NCBI GenBank assembly: GCA_903859705.1
Contig: CAIONQ010000023.1
Coordinates: 44,818 to 108,817, forward strand
Source: an uncultured Chthonomonas sp.
GTDB lineage: Bacteria; Armatimonadota; Chthonomonadetes; Chthonomonadales; Chthonomonadaceae
Direction of reading: 5' to 3'
Length of the DNA: 64,000 bases
How positions within the stretch are numbered: the stretch's first letter is position 1; each line of letters opens with the position of its first letter. The translations under genes were made by a program, and so were the position numbers. The notes under the pieces are model-generated. The model searched no databases. It was not told the origin of the DNA and worked only from the letters and a program-made list of their open reading frames with translations. Of this stretch, positions 55,158 through 63,917 are shown one piece after another.

Positions 55158-57332
55158 TCACATACTTATCCCGCCAACATATACCTTCAGCTCCCGGTCT
55201 GCATTCTCTGCATTAATTCGCAGGCTTGCTGCTTCACGCCGCAACTGCTCCAGATGAGTTTCCTGAGTATCAAGCTCAGATACGTACCGCTTATATAAAG
55301 CAGAGTTCTTATCCAGCGCTTCCATATTCTTGCGGATGCGCTCCTGATCGGTGCTTATAGCACCTATCTCTGCCTCACGTGTTGCTACTTGCGCTCGCAT
55401 CTCCACTACCTTGCGGCGGCGCAGCACAATCTCCTGAATCGCATTTCGCAGCTTTTCTGGCAACGTTTTACGGTTGCTGTACACCATAAGCATATCAATA
55501 TCGGTATCCACCATGCCAAACCGCTGCTCTAAGGGGCGCGCTGTAACTACCTTTAATGTTTCCGACTTACCGGCAGCCACATTCACGTCAAACCTGTAAA
55601 GCGAGGCGGTTTGCTCGGCAGGCTTTGCGGCTTGATCAAGAGTAAACCCCTGGATTATGGGGTGCTCGATAAGCACATGCTTCTGTTTGTCGCCATGTAC
55701 CTTTACTGTGTACACCGTTTCAAGCTGCTGCCTGGAAGTAACCACAAGCACACCCTTCTGAATACTTACAGAGGTCTCCGTGGAGGGGGCGCTTTCTGCT
55801 TTGGCATCCACCTCTGTTTCAAGATCCACTGCGTAAGTAATCAGCCGGGAGTCTGTTGGCGCAACATCCTCCATGCGCGCGTCGCCGGCATACACGCCGG
55901 CATCAAACAGGGTTACAGGGCCGCCTTTCAGATGCAGGCCTGTAGTGTTCTTAATGCGAACTGCATTTAACGCAAAACGGCTGCCGGTGCCCTGGCTAAA
56001 CAGGCTCACTTTGTCCGATTCGATGTCCTGAGCGATAACTGGGATCATGGCCGATTCCTGGCGTTTCAGCGTCAGCGGCGAGCTGATGGTGTACTGAAAC
56101 AGCTCTCCAGCCCGCTCACCGCTGGCCGCAGCATCTACTGATTGGCGCAATTCGGCTGATAGAGCACCACGCTTGCCAGAAACACCCCCGAATGCATAAT
56201 TGGTACCGCCACCAAATCCGCCACCGCCAGGAACGCCCGCAATCAGCTTATCGGCAAGCTCATCCCCGGCCTGTTCTTGCCTGTCGGATTTACGCCTCGT
56301 CGCGGATAGCGTTGTTGTTGGGTCCATTGGAGAAGACTTCGCCAAAGCCACAACTTGCTGCTCTACAATGCCGCTATCATGCGTTTGTGGCAGTGGGGAG
56401 GCAACAATATCCGGCTGAACTATGGGCCTGCGGATATAGAGCGGCTGATACAGATCCTGAATAAATGAAACCGGCCTGCCAGAAACCAGCGAAAGCTGCA
56501 CGCCGTTCCAGTCTTCATCGGTTGCATTCTCAACCAGGGCCCATCCCTGCAAATAGGGCTTATTGCCTGCGCCAAGCACCAACCGATAAGTAATCTTCCA
56601 TATGGGAGATTCGGTTACATATCCCACCCTCACAGCACGCTTGCCGGCGCCGGCAAAGTGCAGCTTCACCTGCCGGCGCTGATCATCGGTGCCGGTTGCC
56701 AGCAGGTTCAGAGCCTCGTGAAACTCTTTATCCAGCCGCTCATCCAGCAGTTTCAGAGATTTTGTTGCATCCAGTTTTATGCTGCTCAGCCCGGCTTCTG
56801 TTAGCAGGTTTACATATACGTTGTGAGTGGGGCGGATCTCTTTACTATCCGTAGTTGCTTCATCACGCTCTTCCACGCTCACTATCTGGCCAGTGGCAAC
56901 GGGTTGCTTCAAGTTATCCTGAAGAATCGCAATCTTCGCACCACGGATGCTCTTAAGCAGATCCGCTCTACTGATATTGTCTGAAACATCGATTGCAAAG
57001 GCCTTCAGGGCCCTGTTGATAGGATCTCGAGAGCCATAGGTTGCAGGCTGAACCTTGCCTCCTTGATCCAACAGTACCATCGACTTCAAGATGTCGTTGA
57101 TTTGCATGGTTCGGAAGGATAGCGGGACCTCGGCATCTCCATCAATAGTGCCGGCCCGCTCTGTGTAAGATACCCCGCTGGTAAAAATAGTAACCTGCTT
57201 AACGGGCAGCAGGGCAGAGTTGGATGCGCCTTGCCCACGCGCAGCTACGCCCGGCAGGGCAAACGCCGCAATGTTAAGCATGGCGATGAGCGGAATAGTG
57301 CGCACATTGGAAACAGAGTTTGATATTTTCAT
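55158..57332 (-). CDS. DUF4139 envelope protein, copy 1
   Basis: A 724-residue exported protein with a signal peptide (about 1-32) and a DUF4139-like region. The N-terminal part opens VKQVTIFTSGVSYTERAGTI, a central low-complexity stretch is Gly-rich (GVPGGGGFGGGTNY), and residues 620-715 form a long coiled coil (KVVEMRAQVATREAEIGAIS...LEQLRREAASLR). The family is related to animal mucoidy-inhibitor proteins but the role is not established. It is a clear tandem paralogue of the upstream gene. The coiled coils suggest a shared or heteromeric assembly. Confidence 0.85.
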   Translation of the reverse strand: MKISNSVSNVRTIPLIAMLNIAAFALPGVAARGQGASNSALLPVKQVTIFTSGVSYTERAGTIDGDAEVPLSFRTMQINDILKSMVLLDQGGKVQPATYGSRDPINRALKAFAIDVSDNISRADLLKSIRGAKIAILQDNLKQPVATGQIVSVEERDEATTDSKEIRPTHNVYVNLLTEAGLSSIKLDATKSLKLLDERLDKEFHEALNLLATGTDDQRRQVKLHFAGAGKRAVRVGYVTESPIWKITYRLVLGAGNKPYLQGWALVENATDEDWNGVQLSLVSGRPVSFIQDLYQPLYIRRPIVQPDIVASPLPQTHDSGIVEQQVVALAKSSPMDPTTTLSATRRKSDRQEQAGDELADKLIAGVPGGGGFGGGTNYAFGGVSGKRGALSAELRQSVDAAASGERAGELFQYTISSPLTLKRQESAMIPVIAQDIESDKVSLFSQGTGSRFALNAVRIKNTTGLHLKGGPVTLFDAGVYAGDARMEDVAPTDSRLITYAVDLETEVDAKAESAPSTETSVSIQKGVLVVTSRQQLETVYTVKVHGDKQKHVLIEHPIIQGFTLDQAAKPAEQTASLYRFDVNVAAGKSETLKVVTARPLEQRFGMVDTDIDMLMVYSNRKTLPEKLRNAIQEIVLRRRKVVEMRAQVATREAEIGAISTDQERIRKNMEALDKNSALYKRYVSELDTQETHLEQLRREAASLRINAENADRELKVYVGGISM

Positions 57333-57371
57333 TTTTGGTTTCTCACGTTAACGGGTTACGGTGCGTGTGGT

Positions 57372-59516
57372 TCAGTCCGAAATGGTATCCGCAAATTTGC
57401 GGGCATCTCTGTCGGCAGTAGCAGCCTGGTTGCTGAGGCGCGCATAGTCTGCCCGCAGAGAGGCTATTTTCGTTTCCTGTGCATCCAGCTCACCTGTGTA
57501 CCTTTTGTAAAGCGGTGAGTTATGATCCAGTGCGCCCATATTCCTTCGAATACGCTCCTGATCTGTGGAGATACCGGCAATCTCAGCCTTTCGGTTGGCT
57601 GCTGCTGCTTTGAGTTCTGCTACCTTTCTGCGGCGCACTATAAGCGCCTGAAGGGCTTGCTTTACTCTGGGAGAGATAGTCTTCTCTTCGTAGTACTGGT
57701 ACAGCGTATCGGAGTTTGCATCAACGATGCTCACCGTTTCAGAGTTCACCTTTACCGTGGTTACCTTAAAGGCAACCGTCTTTTTAGCGGGCACCTGTAT
57801 CTGAAATCGATACAGCGTATCGGTTTTCTCACCGGGCTTAGCAGGTTCTGCTAGCGTCTCTTCCGCATCCCTGGGGTGCTCAATAACCATGGTCCTTGGC
57901 TTATCCAGCGTGGATCGGAAGGTATACAGGGTTTCGGTAACGTTTTTGCTCTGCTGGGTTAGCACGCCGGCCTTTGCTCTAATGCTCACCACTTTTGCAT
58001 CGTCACGCGGAACTTCGTGGTTGCAGATAACTCCCTGATCTACCGCATAAGTAATGATGCGCGTATCTCCGGGTGCCACATCCTCCATGCGCGAATCACC
58101 CGCATAGGCGGCGCCATCAAACAGTGTTATTGGGCCGCCCTTCAGGTGGAGGCCAGAGTTGTTGTGTACCCTCAGCCCGTTCATCGCAAATTTGGGATCA
58201 ATTTCGAAGTTGTAAAGCGATATTCTGTCTGCATCGATCGCACCCGAAATAATCGGGATCATGGCCGCCTGTTGGCGAGGCAGATTGAGCGGTGTTTTCA
58301 GTGTGTAGCTAAAGAGCTCGCCTGTGTGCCGGCCCGCCGCCGCCGCGCCGATCTTGGCCATAAAATTGGCGGCCAGATCTCGGTTTAGCTCCAGGCCATT
58401 TATGTTGTTTCCGTGGCCATCATAATAGCCATCGACGGGTGCTTTGGACTTTGCGACGCGCCCCGGCATGCCTGCCGGACCATCTTTCGCCTCACCAGCC
58501 TGTCCACCAGCAGCTCGCCCACCTTTAGCTACGAAGCCAACGGGTGCCTGTACGGCCACTGCCGGGTCTGTTTCTATCGATGAATCGTGAGTTTGCGGCA
58601 GGGGGGAGGCGGCAATATCTGGCCCAACCTGTGGGCGCGGAATATAGAGTGGCTGGTAAAGATCCTGAATAAAGGAAACCGGCCTGCCGGATACCAGGGA
58701 AAGGTCTACATTTGTCCAGTCTTCATCGGTGGAGTTTTCCACCAGCGCCCAGCCCTGCAAAAAGGGTTTGCCGCCCGGCGATTCACCGCTCACCAGCAGC
58801 CGGTAGCTAATTTTCCAAACGGGCGATTCCGTTACGTATCCAACCCGTACTAGCCGCGTGCCCGTTCCGGCAAAGTGCAACTGCACCTGGCGTTTGCCAT
58901 CGTCTGAGCCGGAAGCCAGAATAGCAAGCGCACTCCGGAACTCTGCATCCAGTGCAGGATCCAGAACTCGCAGGGTTCGGCCAGCCTCCAGAACAATGGG
59001 GCTAAGCCCTTCAGCAGTCAGCAGATTAATGGTGCAAAGCTCTACAGTGCCGCCGGCACGGGGTTCGGTTTTCTTCTCTACTCCGGCAACGGCGCCGCGA
59101 GCCAGAGATTTGCCGCCCTGAAGTATCTCTACCTGGGTGCCGCGCAACCTACCCAGAAGCGATTCCAATGTTACATTTTCTGAAACGTCGATTGCAAAAG
59201 CTTTTAACGATCGGCTTATGGGATCTCTGGTTCCGAAGGTTGCCGGTTGAACACGGCCTCCAGTATCGATAAGCACCATCGATTTCAAGATATCGTTAAC
59301 CTGTGCTGTTCGGAATGTCAGTGGTATCTGTGCATTGCCGTTTATCTGCCCTGCACGCTCAACATAAGCCACGCCACTGGTAAACAGCTGCACCTTGCGC
59401 ACCGGCAGCCCGGGCACGCTCTGCGCACCGGCAGGTAGCGCAACGCTGAGTGCGGCTGCAAATATTAGCGGTTTAGCCGCACTGGCTTTCACTCGCCTGC
59501 GGAATCTTGAAATCAA
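57372..59516 (-). CDS. DUF4139 envelope protein, copy 2
   Basis: A 714-residue paralogue of the downstream gene, with the same order of blocks. The signal peptide (about 1-33) is followed by VRKVQLFTSGVAYVERAGQI, the conserved SLVSGRPVSFIQDLYQPLYI segment, and a C-terminal coiled coil (KVAELKAAAANRKAEIAGIS). I chose the TTG at 59516 because AGGAGG lies 6 bases upstream; a GTG 36 bases earlier would add 12 residues. The pair share LKGGPITLFDGAAYAGDSRMEDVAP, and are separated by 39 bp. It is the first gene of the leftward unit and diverges from the HAD phosphatase. Confidence 0.85.
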   Translation of the reverse strand: MISRFRRRVKASAAKPLIFAAALSVALPAGAQSVPGLPVRKVQLFTSGVAYVERAGQINGNAQIPLTFRTAQVNDILKSMVLIDTGGRVQPATFGTRDPISRSLKAFAIDVSENVTLESLLGRLRGTQVEILQGGKSLARGAVAGVEKKTEPRAGGTVELCTINLLTAEGLSPIVLEAGRTLRVLDPALDAEFRSALAILASGSDDGKRQVQLHFAGTGTRLVRVGYVTESPVWKISYRLLVSGESPGGKPFLQGWALVENSTDEDWTNVDLSLVSGRPVSFIQDLYQPLYIPRPQVGPDIAASPLPQTHDSSIETDPAVAVQAPVGFVAKGGRAAGGQAGEAKDGPAGMPGRVAKSKAPVDGYYDGHGNNINGLELNRDLAANFMAKIGAAAAGRHTGELFSYTLKTPLNLPRQQAAMIPIISGAIDADRISLYNFEIDPKFAMNGLRVHNNSGLHLKGGPITLFDGAAYAGDSRMEDVAPGDTRIITYAVDQGVICNHEVPRDDAKVVSIRAKAGVLTQQSKNVTETLYTFRSTLDKPRTMVIEHPRDAEETLAEPAKPGEKTDTLYRFQIQVPAKKTVAFKVTTVKVNSETVSIVDANSDTLYQYYEEKTISPRVKQALQALIVRRRKVAELKAAAANRKAEIAGISTDQERIRRNMGALDHNSPLYKRYTGELDAQETKIASLRADYARLSNQAATADRDARKFADTISD

Positions 59517-59654
59517 TTCGCACCTCCTGAATGTTGCTTGCTGTTTACGCACTGTTGCGCAGCTTTAAGGCCACCATCATTGCCTGGCCGGTCGCCGTGG
59601 TATTATGGATTGCTGGCGCAGCCTCACCGCGCCACGCAGCCACAGGAAATAACC

Positions 59655-60323
59655 ATGCCCGCCCCCTTGAGAGCGTTAATTTTCGATTTCGACGGCCTTA
59701 TTCTGGATACCGAGTATCCGGAATTCTTATCCTGGCAGGCGGTATACCGCCACTATGGTCAGGATCTCGAAATAACCACCTGGAAGCCCGGCCTCCCCAA
59801 AAACAGTATATCGCTGGATCAGCCGCCTTACATAGAGTTGGAACAAAGGGTGGGGCATCCACTGGATCGCAATTCTGTGCGAACCGAACGCGAAGCCATC
59901 TATGCAGAGCTGCTTTCGCGGGAAGAGATACTTCCCGGGGTGTGCGATCTGTTTTCAAGGGCCGTTAGCCAGGGACTGTTGCTTGCAATTGCATCCAGTT
60001 CACCCAGAAATTGGGTGGGGCCGGCGCTTGTTCGCCTTGGCCTGGCCCAACTTTTTGATAGAGTGTGGTGTGGAGACGATGTTCTGAATCCAAAGCCGAA
60101 TCCCGAACTCTACCTTAAAGCCATCCAGAGCCTGGGAGTTGCCCCGCAGGAAGCCCTGGCGTTTGAAGATTCTGAAGTAGGGATAAGCGCCGCAGTCTCA
60201 GCCGGCCTGCGTGTAGTGGCCATACCAAACAGGCTTACCGTACACTCCAACCTTTCGGCAGCCAGTGTTATCCTCCCTACTATGGTAAATGCAGACATCG
60301 TTGCCCTTGCTCAACTCGCGTGA
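59655..60323 (+). CDS. HAD-family phosphatase (beta-phosphoglucomutase-like)
   Basis: A 222-residue HAD-IA enzyme. The nucleophile motif is IFDFDGLILDTE (near residues 9-20), the second motif is AIASSSPRNW, and the third is PKPNPELYLKAI followed by FEDSEVGISAAVSAG. A four-helix cap lies between the first two. It resembles beta-phosphoglucomutases and small sugar-phosphate phosphatases; the substrate is unknown. The ATG at 59655 has AGGAAA about 5 bases upstream. Its promoter is in the 138-bp divergent gap. Confidence 0.9.
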   Translation: MPAPLRALIFDFDGLILDTEYPEFLSWQAVYRHYGQDLEITTWKPGLPKNSISLDQPPYIELEQRVGHPLDRNSVRTEREAIYAELLSREEILPGVCDLFSRAVSQGLLLAIASSSPRNWVGPALVRLGLAQLFDRVWCGDDVLNPKPNPELYLKAIQSLGVAPQEALAFEDSEVGISAAVSAGLRVVAIPNRLTVHSNLSAASVILPTMVNADIVALAQLA

Positions 60324-60367
60324 GTAATGCCAACACTGATGCTAAGACGATTTGTAAATGCCTGCGG

Positions 60368-60823
60368 TTACAGAATTGCTATAGGTGCTTCTGGGGTTTT
60401 AGGAGCTTCGGGTAGTTCAGGCAGTATCGCCACCTGTGCATCTTGCCGAGTTAATATCACCAGGCCATACACCGCTGCAATCAGGCTGAAAAAGTCAAAA
60501 AACAGCAACAGGTTAAGAGCTGAAGCAATAATACCAATGGTGCGGGCATTGCGGTTGCCGGTAAGCAGTGCCCGGCCCGAAATAATGGATGGAATTCCCA
60601 CCAGCACAACAGCGGCTACAGCACCCAGCGAAAGCATGTGAAAAAATGGCGTAAGGGTGCTTTGCGCAGCATGCCCCGGCCTGGACGTTTGATAGGAAAA
60701 ATCTGCAGTCTGAATCCAACCACTCATAAATCGCCAGAAAAAGGTCCACAACAAACCGGCAATTGTTGTAATTACCCCAACAGTAATATGAATCCAGGCA
60801 ATAAGCTGAATGTGCGCACGCAT
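60368..60823 (-). CDS. Small membrane protein, unknown
   Basis: A 151-residue protein with about four hydrophobic helices (WIHITVGVITTIAGLLWTFF, MLSLGAVAAVVLVGIPSIIS, TIGIIASALNLLLFFDFFSL, then AAVYGLVILT) and a short Pro/Glu-rich tail. The repeating residues GR.LLTGNRNARTI fit a short cytoplasmic loop. CCGGAG precedes the ATG. No family is recognised. It converges on the HAD gene with a 44-bp gap and lies downstream of cysN on the same strand. Confidence 0.7.
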   Translation of the reverse strand: MRAHIQLIAWIHITVGVITTIAGLLWTFFWRFMSGWIQTADFSYQTSRPGHAAQSTLTPFFHMLSLGAVAAVVLVGIPSIISGRALLTGNRNARTIGIIASALNLLLFFDFFSLIAAVYGLVILTRQDAQVAILPELPEAPKTPEAPIAIL

Positions 60824-60956
60824 AGCAACTCCGGCGGGATAGTGAATTGTTGATCATTTGCACCACTCGCCGGCGCAAAACTCAACCGCATCCTACTGAG
60901 GATACCCTGCGAATGCCTTGCTGTGGGGTTGATTGGTGGCGTTTGCACGCGCTGTA

Positions 60957-62225
60957 CTAAACTATCATTCCAGCACCAACTGTGGTATTGGTGGCTTCAT
61001 CAATCAAAATAAGGCAGCCGGTTATTCTGTTATCGTGGTAAGAATCAAAAACAAGCGGCTGCGTTGTTCTGATAGTTACCAGCCCAATATCGTTCATGCC
61101 AATATCAGAGCCATCTTCTATGGGCTCCATCGTAGAGATATTAAGCTTATACTGCACGCTCTTTACAACGCAGCGAGCATCTCTAGATGTGTGGCGGATG
61201 GCGTATTTGCCGTTTACAGCAAGTTTCTTCTCATTGAGCCAGCAGATCATTATCTGAATATCTTGCGAAACGTTTGGCGCCTCTTCGGCACGCACAATGG
61301 TATCGCCCCGGCTGATATCTATTTCATCCTTTAGTGTGATAGTTACCGACATCGGCGCGAAGGCGCTTTCAAGCTCGCCTTCATAAACATCTATCGATTC
61401 TATGCTGGAGGTATGTCCGGAGGGCAGAACCTTAACGGCATCCCCTTTACGAAAAACTCCCGATGCAATGCGGCCGGCATACCCACGGTAGTCGTGATAC
61501 TCCGTTTGCTGAGGCCGAATCACATATTGAACCGGAAACCGGCTATCTGTAAGGTTCACATCATTTGCCAGCGGAACCGTTTCAAGGAAAGTCATCAAAG
61601 TCGGCCCGGAATACCAGTCCATGTTGGTAGAGGCATCCACAACATTGTCGCCATTTAGCGCGCTAATCGGGATGAACATGATGTCTGGGATATCCAGCTT
61701 GGCAGCAAACTGCTCAAAATCGGCCTTTATCTTCTCATATATCTCTTCGGCATACTCCACAAGGTCCATCTTGTTGATGCACACAACAATGTGCCGCATT
61801 CTGAGTATGCTGGCAATAATTGCATGCCGATATGTCTGCTCAATTACTCCCTTGCGAGCATCTATCAGGATGATTGCAAGTTGTGCCGTGGAGGCACCCG
61901 TAACCATGTTTCTTGTGTATTGAACATGGCCTGGCGTATCTGCAATAATGAACTTTCGGCGCGGTGTAGAGAAGTAGCGATAGGCAACATCAATCGTAAT
62001 GCCCTGTTCGCGCTCAGCACGCAGCCCATCGGTAAGCAGGGCCAGGTTAACGTACTCTTCGCCACGCTTTTCGGAGGAGCTACGGATGGCCTCGTATTGG
62101 TCCTCATAGATAGATTTACTATCGTACAGGAGCCTGCCAATAAGGGTGCTCTTTCCGTCATCCACGCTGCCGGCGGTAGTAAACCGCAGCAGTTCCATAT
62201 TAAAGTAATCGTACGTTTCGTTCAT
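60957..62225 (-). CDS. cysN: Sulfate adenylyltransferase subunit 1 (GTPase)
   Basis: The regulatory GTPase of ATP sulfurylase, which makes adenosine 5'-phosphosulfate from sulfate and ATP. The G motifs are GSVDDGKST (P-loop), DTPGH and NKMD. The later EF-Tu-like barrels include GRIASGVFRKGDAVKVLPSG. At 422 residues it has no APS kinase fused. It follows cysD by 61 bp, in the usual cysD-cysN order. Together with cysE it allows sulfate assimilation; reductases are not in the window. Confidence 0.95.
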   Translation of the reverse strand: MNETYDYFNMELLRFTTAGSVDDGKSTLIGRLLYDSKSIYEDQYEAIRSSSEKRGEEYVNLALLTDGLRAEREQGITIDVAYRYFSTPRRKFIIADTPGHVQYTRNMVTGASTAQLAIILIDARKGVIEQTYRHAIIASILRMRHIVVCINKMDLVEYAEEIYEKIKADFEQFAAKLDIPDIMFIPISALNGDNVVDASTNMDWYSGPTLMTFLETVPLANDVNLTDSRFPVQYVIRPQQTEYHDYRGYAGRIASGVFRKGDAVKVLPSGHTSSIESIDVYEGELESAFAPMSVTITLKDEIDISRGDTIVRAEEAPNVSQDIQIMICWLNEKKLAVNGKYAIRHTSRDARCVVKSVQYKLNISTMEPIEDGSDIGMNDIGLVTIRTTQPLVFDSYHDNRITGCLILIDEATNTTVGAGMIV

Positions 62226-62286
62226 GGTTCAGGGTATCAATCACATTCCAACGCGGGGTGTGTGCAAGCGTTAACGCTCTGCAAAA

Positions 62287-63192
62287 TCAGAAGTAGCCTT
62301 CCTTCTTGCGGTCTTCCATGGCGGCTTCGCTGCGCTTATCGTCGGAGCGGGTGCCGCGCTCGGTCACCCGAGAAAGGGAAACTTCGGCGATTATCTCTTC
62401 CATACTAGCTGCCGGTGAAAGTACTGCTCCCGTGCAGGTCATATCTCCCACAGTGCGGAAGCGAACCTGGTACGGCTTCACAACTTCCTCTGGCCGAACC
62501 TTAATGTAAGAGGATGCCGCAAAGAGCACTCCATCACGATCTATACAATCGCGCATGTGAGTAAAGTAGAGGCTCGGCATCTCAATGCCTTCATGGTGCA
62601 GGTACTGCCACACGTCCAATTCTGTCCAGTTGCTAATCGGGAACACACGAAAGTGCTCGCCCGGGTGTTTCCTGCCATTAAACAGGTTCCATAGTTCCGG
62701 CCTCTGGTTCTTCGGGTCCCATTGGCCAAAATCATCCCTGTGAGAGAAGAAGCGCTCCTTCGCCCGCGCCTTTTCTTCATCTCTTCGCCCGCCGCCTATC
62801 GCGGCATCAATCTTCAGCTCTTCAATAGCATCAAGCAGCGTAACGGTTTGCAGCTTGTTTCGGCTGGCATTCGGCCCCGTTTCCTCCGCAACACGCCCCT
62901 GGTTTATCGAATCTTGAACGTACCTAACCTGCAAGCGGGCATTTAGTTTCTCAACCCACGCATCGCGGTAGGTAATGGTCTCTTCAAAATTATGGCCAGT
63001 ATCTATATGAAGAAGCGGAAACGGAATGCGCGCTGGCCAGAAGGCCTTGCGAGCCAGCCAACTGAGCACAATAGAATCTTTACCACCAGAAAACAGCAGC
63101 GCAGGGCGCTCAAATTGAGCGGCAACCTCACGCATAACATAAATCGACTCCGCTTCGAGCTCTTTAAGATGGGTTAACCGGGTGTAATTCAT
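62287..63192 (-). CDS. cysD: Sulfate adenylyltransferase subunit 2
   Basis: The catalytic subunit of ATP sulfurylase, of the N-type ATP pyrophosphatase fold. The PP-loop is SGGKDSIVLSWLARK near residues 35-49, and HIDTGHNFEETI and GGRRDEEKARAKER are the next conserved blocks. The C-terminal part with RFRTVGDMTCTGAV completes the family. Its 301 residues are typical. The upstream 800 bp hold a candidate promoter at 63512-63541. Confidence 0.96.
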   Translation of the reverse strand: MNYTRLTHLKELEAESIYVMREVAAQFERPALLFSGGKDSIVLSWLARKAFWPARIPFPLLHIDTGHNFEETITYRDAWVEKLNARLQVRYVQDSINQGRVAEETGPNASRNKLQTVTLLDAIEELKIDAAIGGGRRDEEKARAKERFFSHRDDFGQWDPKNQRPELWNLFNGRKHPGEHFRVFPISNWTELDVWQYLHHEGIEMPSLYFTHMRDCIDRDGVLFAASSYIKVRPEEVVKPYQVRFRTVGDMTCTGAVLSPAASMEEIIAEVSLSRVTERGTRSDDKRSEAAMEDRKKEGYF

Positions 63193-63511
63193 ATCAGATT
63201 ATGTAGGACTTTCGCAGAACCGGCGCAGGCTGATACCGCCGGTCACTTGAATGGATCAATCAGATACACTCTGAACAGATCTTGCCGAGCCCGGCTTAAC
63301 GGTATGTATGAATGGGTGGAGGCAATCGTGGTGGAGAGCCATGCCCAAAAGCAGTGTGCAGATAGGCAGCGTTGAGGAAAGGAAGACTGAGATGTTTGGT
63401 TCCGCAAGGATTCTATCAAAACCCTCGTCCAAAATCAAAAAGCGTCATCGCTATCGCCTACGCACCGAGCCACCAGATACTCTATGCACTAAAGTTTATC
63501 CAGAATTCAAG

Positions 63512-63541
63512 AGTATGGATCGAACCACCGGCCATTGTCAA
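63512..63541 (-). promoter_or_regulatory. Candidate cysD promoter
   Basis: On the minus strand TTGACA (63541-63536) and CATACT (63517-63512) are 18 bases apart. The -35 is perfect, the -10 is fair. It would give a leader of about 310 nt before cysD. Confidence 0.35.
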
Positions 63542-63721
63542 GGCACCGCTCACCCGTTTTCAGAATTAATCTTATAATTCCGATCAAATTTGTTTGAATG
63601 GTCTATCATAGGGCTCTTCTGCCGCTTTATTCCGCTAATGCGGCATGGCACACAACACACTCGGGCGCCCGATACGGCACCATTTCCGCTTGAACTGCTT
63701 CGCGCGCTGTTCCTTCGCTTC

Positions 63722-63751
63722 TCTCACCTCACGCACACAAAGGAGGTGAGA
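63722..63751 (+). promoter_or_regulatory. Hairpin that sequesters a strong Shine-Dalgarno-like sequence
   Basis: TCTCACCTC (63722-63730) is the exact reverse complement of GAGGTGAGA (63743-63751), with a 12-base loop. The 3' arm includes most of AAAGGAGGTGA, a near-perfect anti-16S tail complement. It could control translation of a short leader or a gene further right. Confidence 0.45.
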
Positions 63752-63789
63752 ATCTAGTTAATTGCTTGCTGTTCCACACGGGCGGCTCG

Positions 63790-63917
63790 CCATTAATGGA
63801 TCTGGCTCGTTTCTGAGTTGCATCTGGCCTTGTAGCGCAAAAAGCCATTAAATGTAGGGGTTTTGGGCCGAAAACAGGGCTGTTTTCTTAATGGTAGGGC
63901 ATTAATGCCCGGTTAAT
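63790..63917. repeat. Cluster of CATTAATG-type palindromic motifs
   Basis: CCATTAATGG (63790-63799) and GGGCATTAATGCCC (63897-63910) are perfect palindromes sharing CATTAATG. Related half-sites occur as CCATTAAATG (63845), TTAATGG (63888) and GTTAATGAG (63912). A separate dyad GAAAACAG/CTGTTTTC lies at 63870-63887. The pattern suggests operator sites for a homodimeric regulator. Confidence 0.45.

Noticed and set aside
63480..63560. TTCGATC on the minus strand, resembling a tRNA T-loop
   Set aside because: No 5-bp T-stem, acceptor stem or anticodon arm could be built around it.
63308..63577. An 89-codon rightward reading frame upstream of cysD
   Set aside because: The composition is basic and irregular with no family match, and it runs across the likely cysD promoter.
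63737..63755. CACCTCCTTT on the minus strand, resembling the 3' end of 16S rRNA
   Set aside because: The flanking bases do not match the conserved 16S 3' region, and no other rRNA sequence is present.
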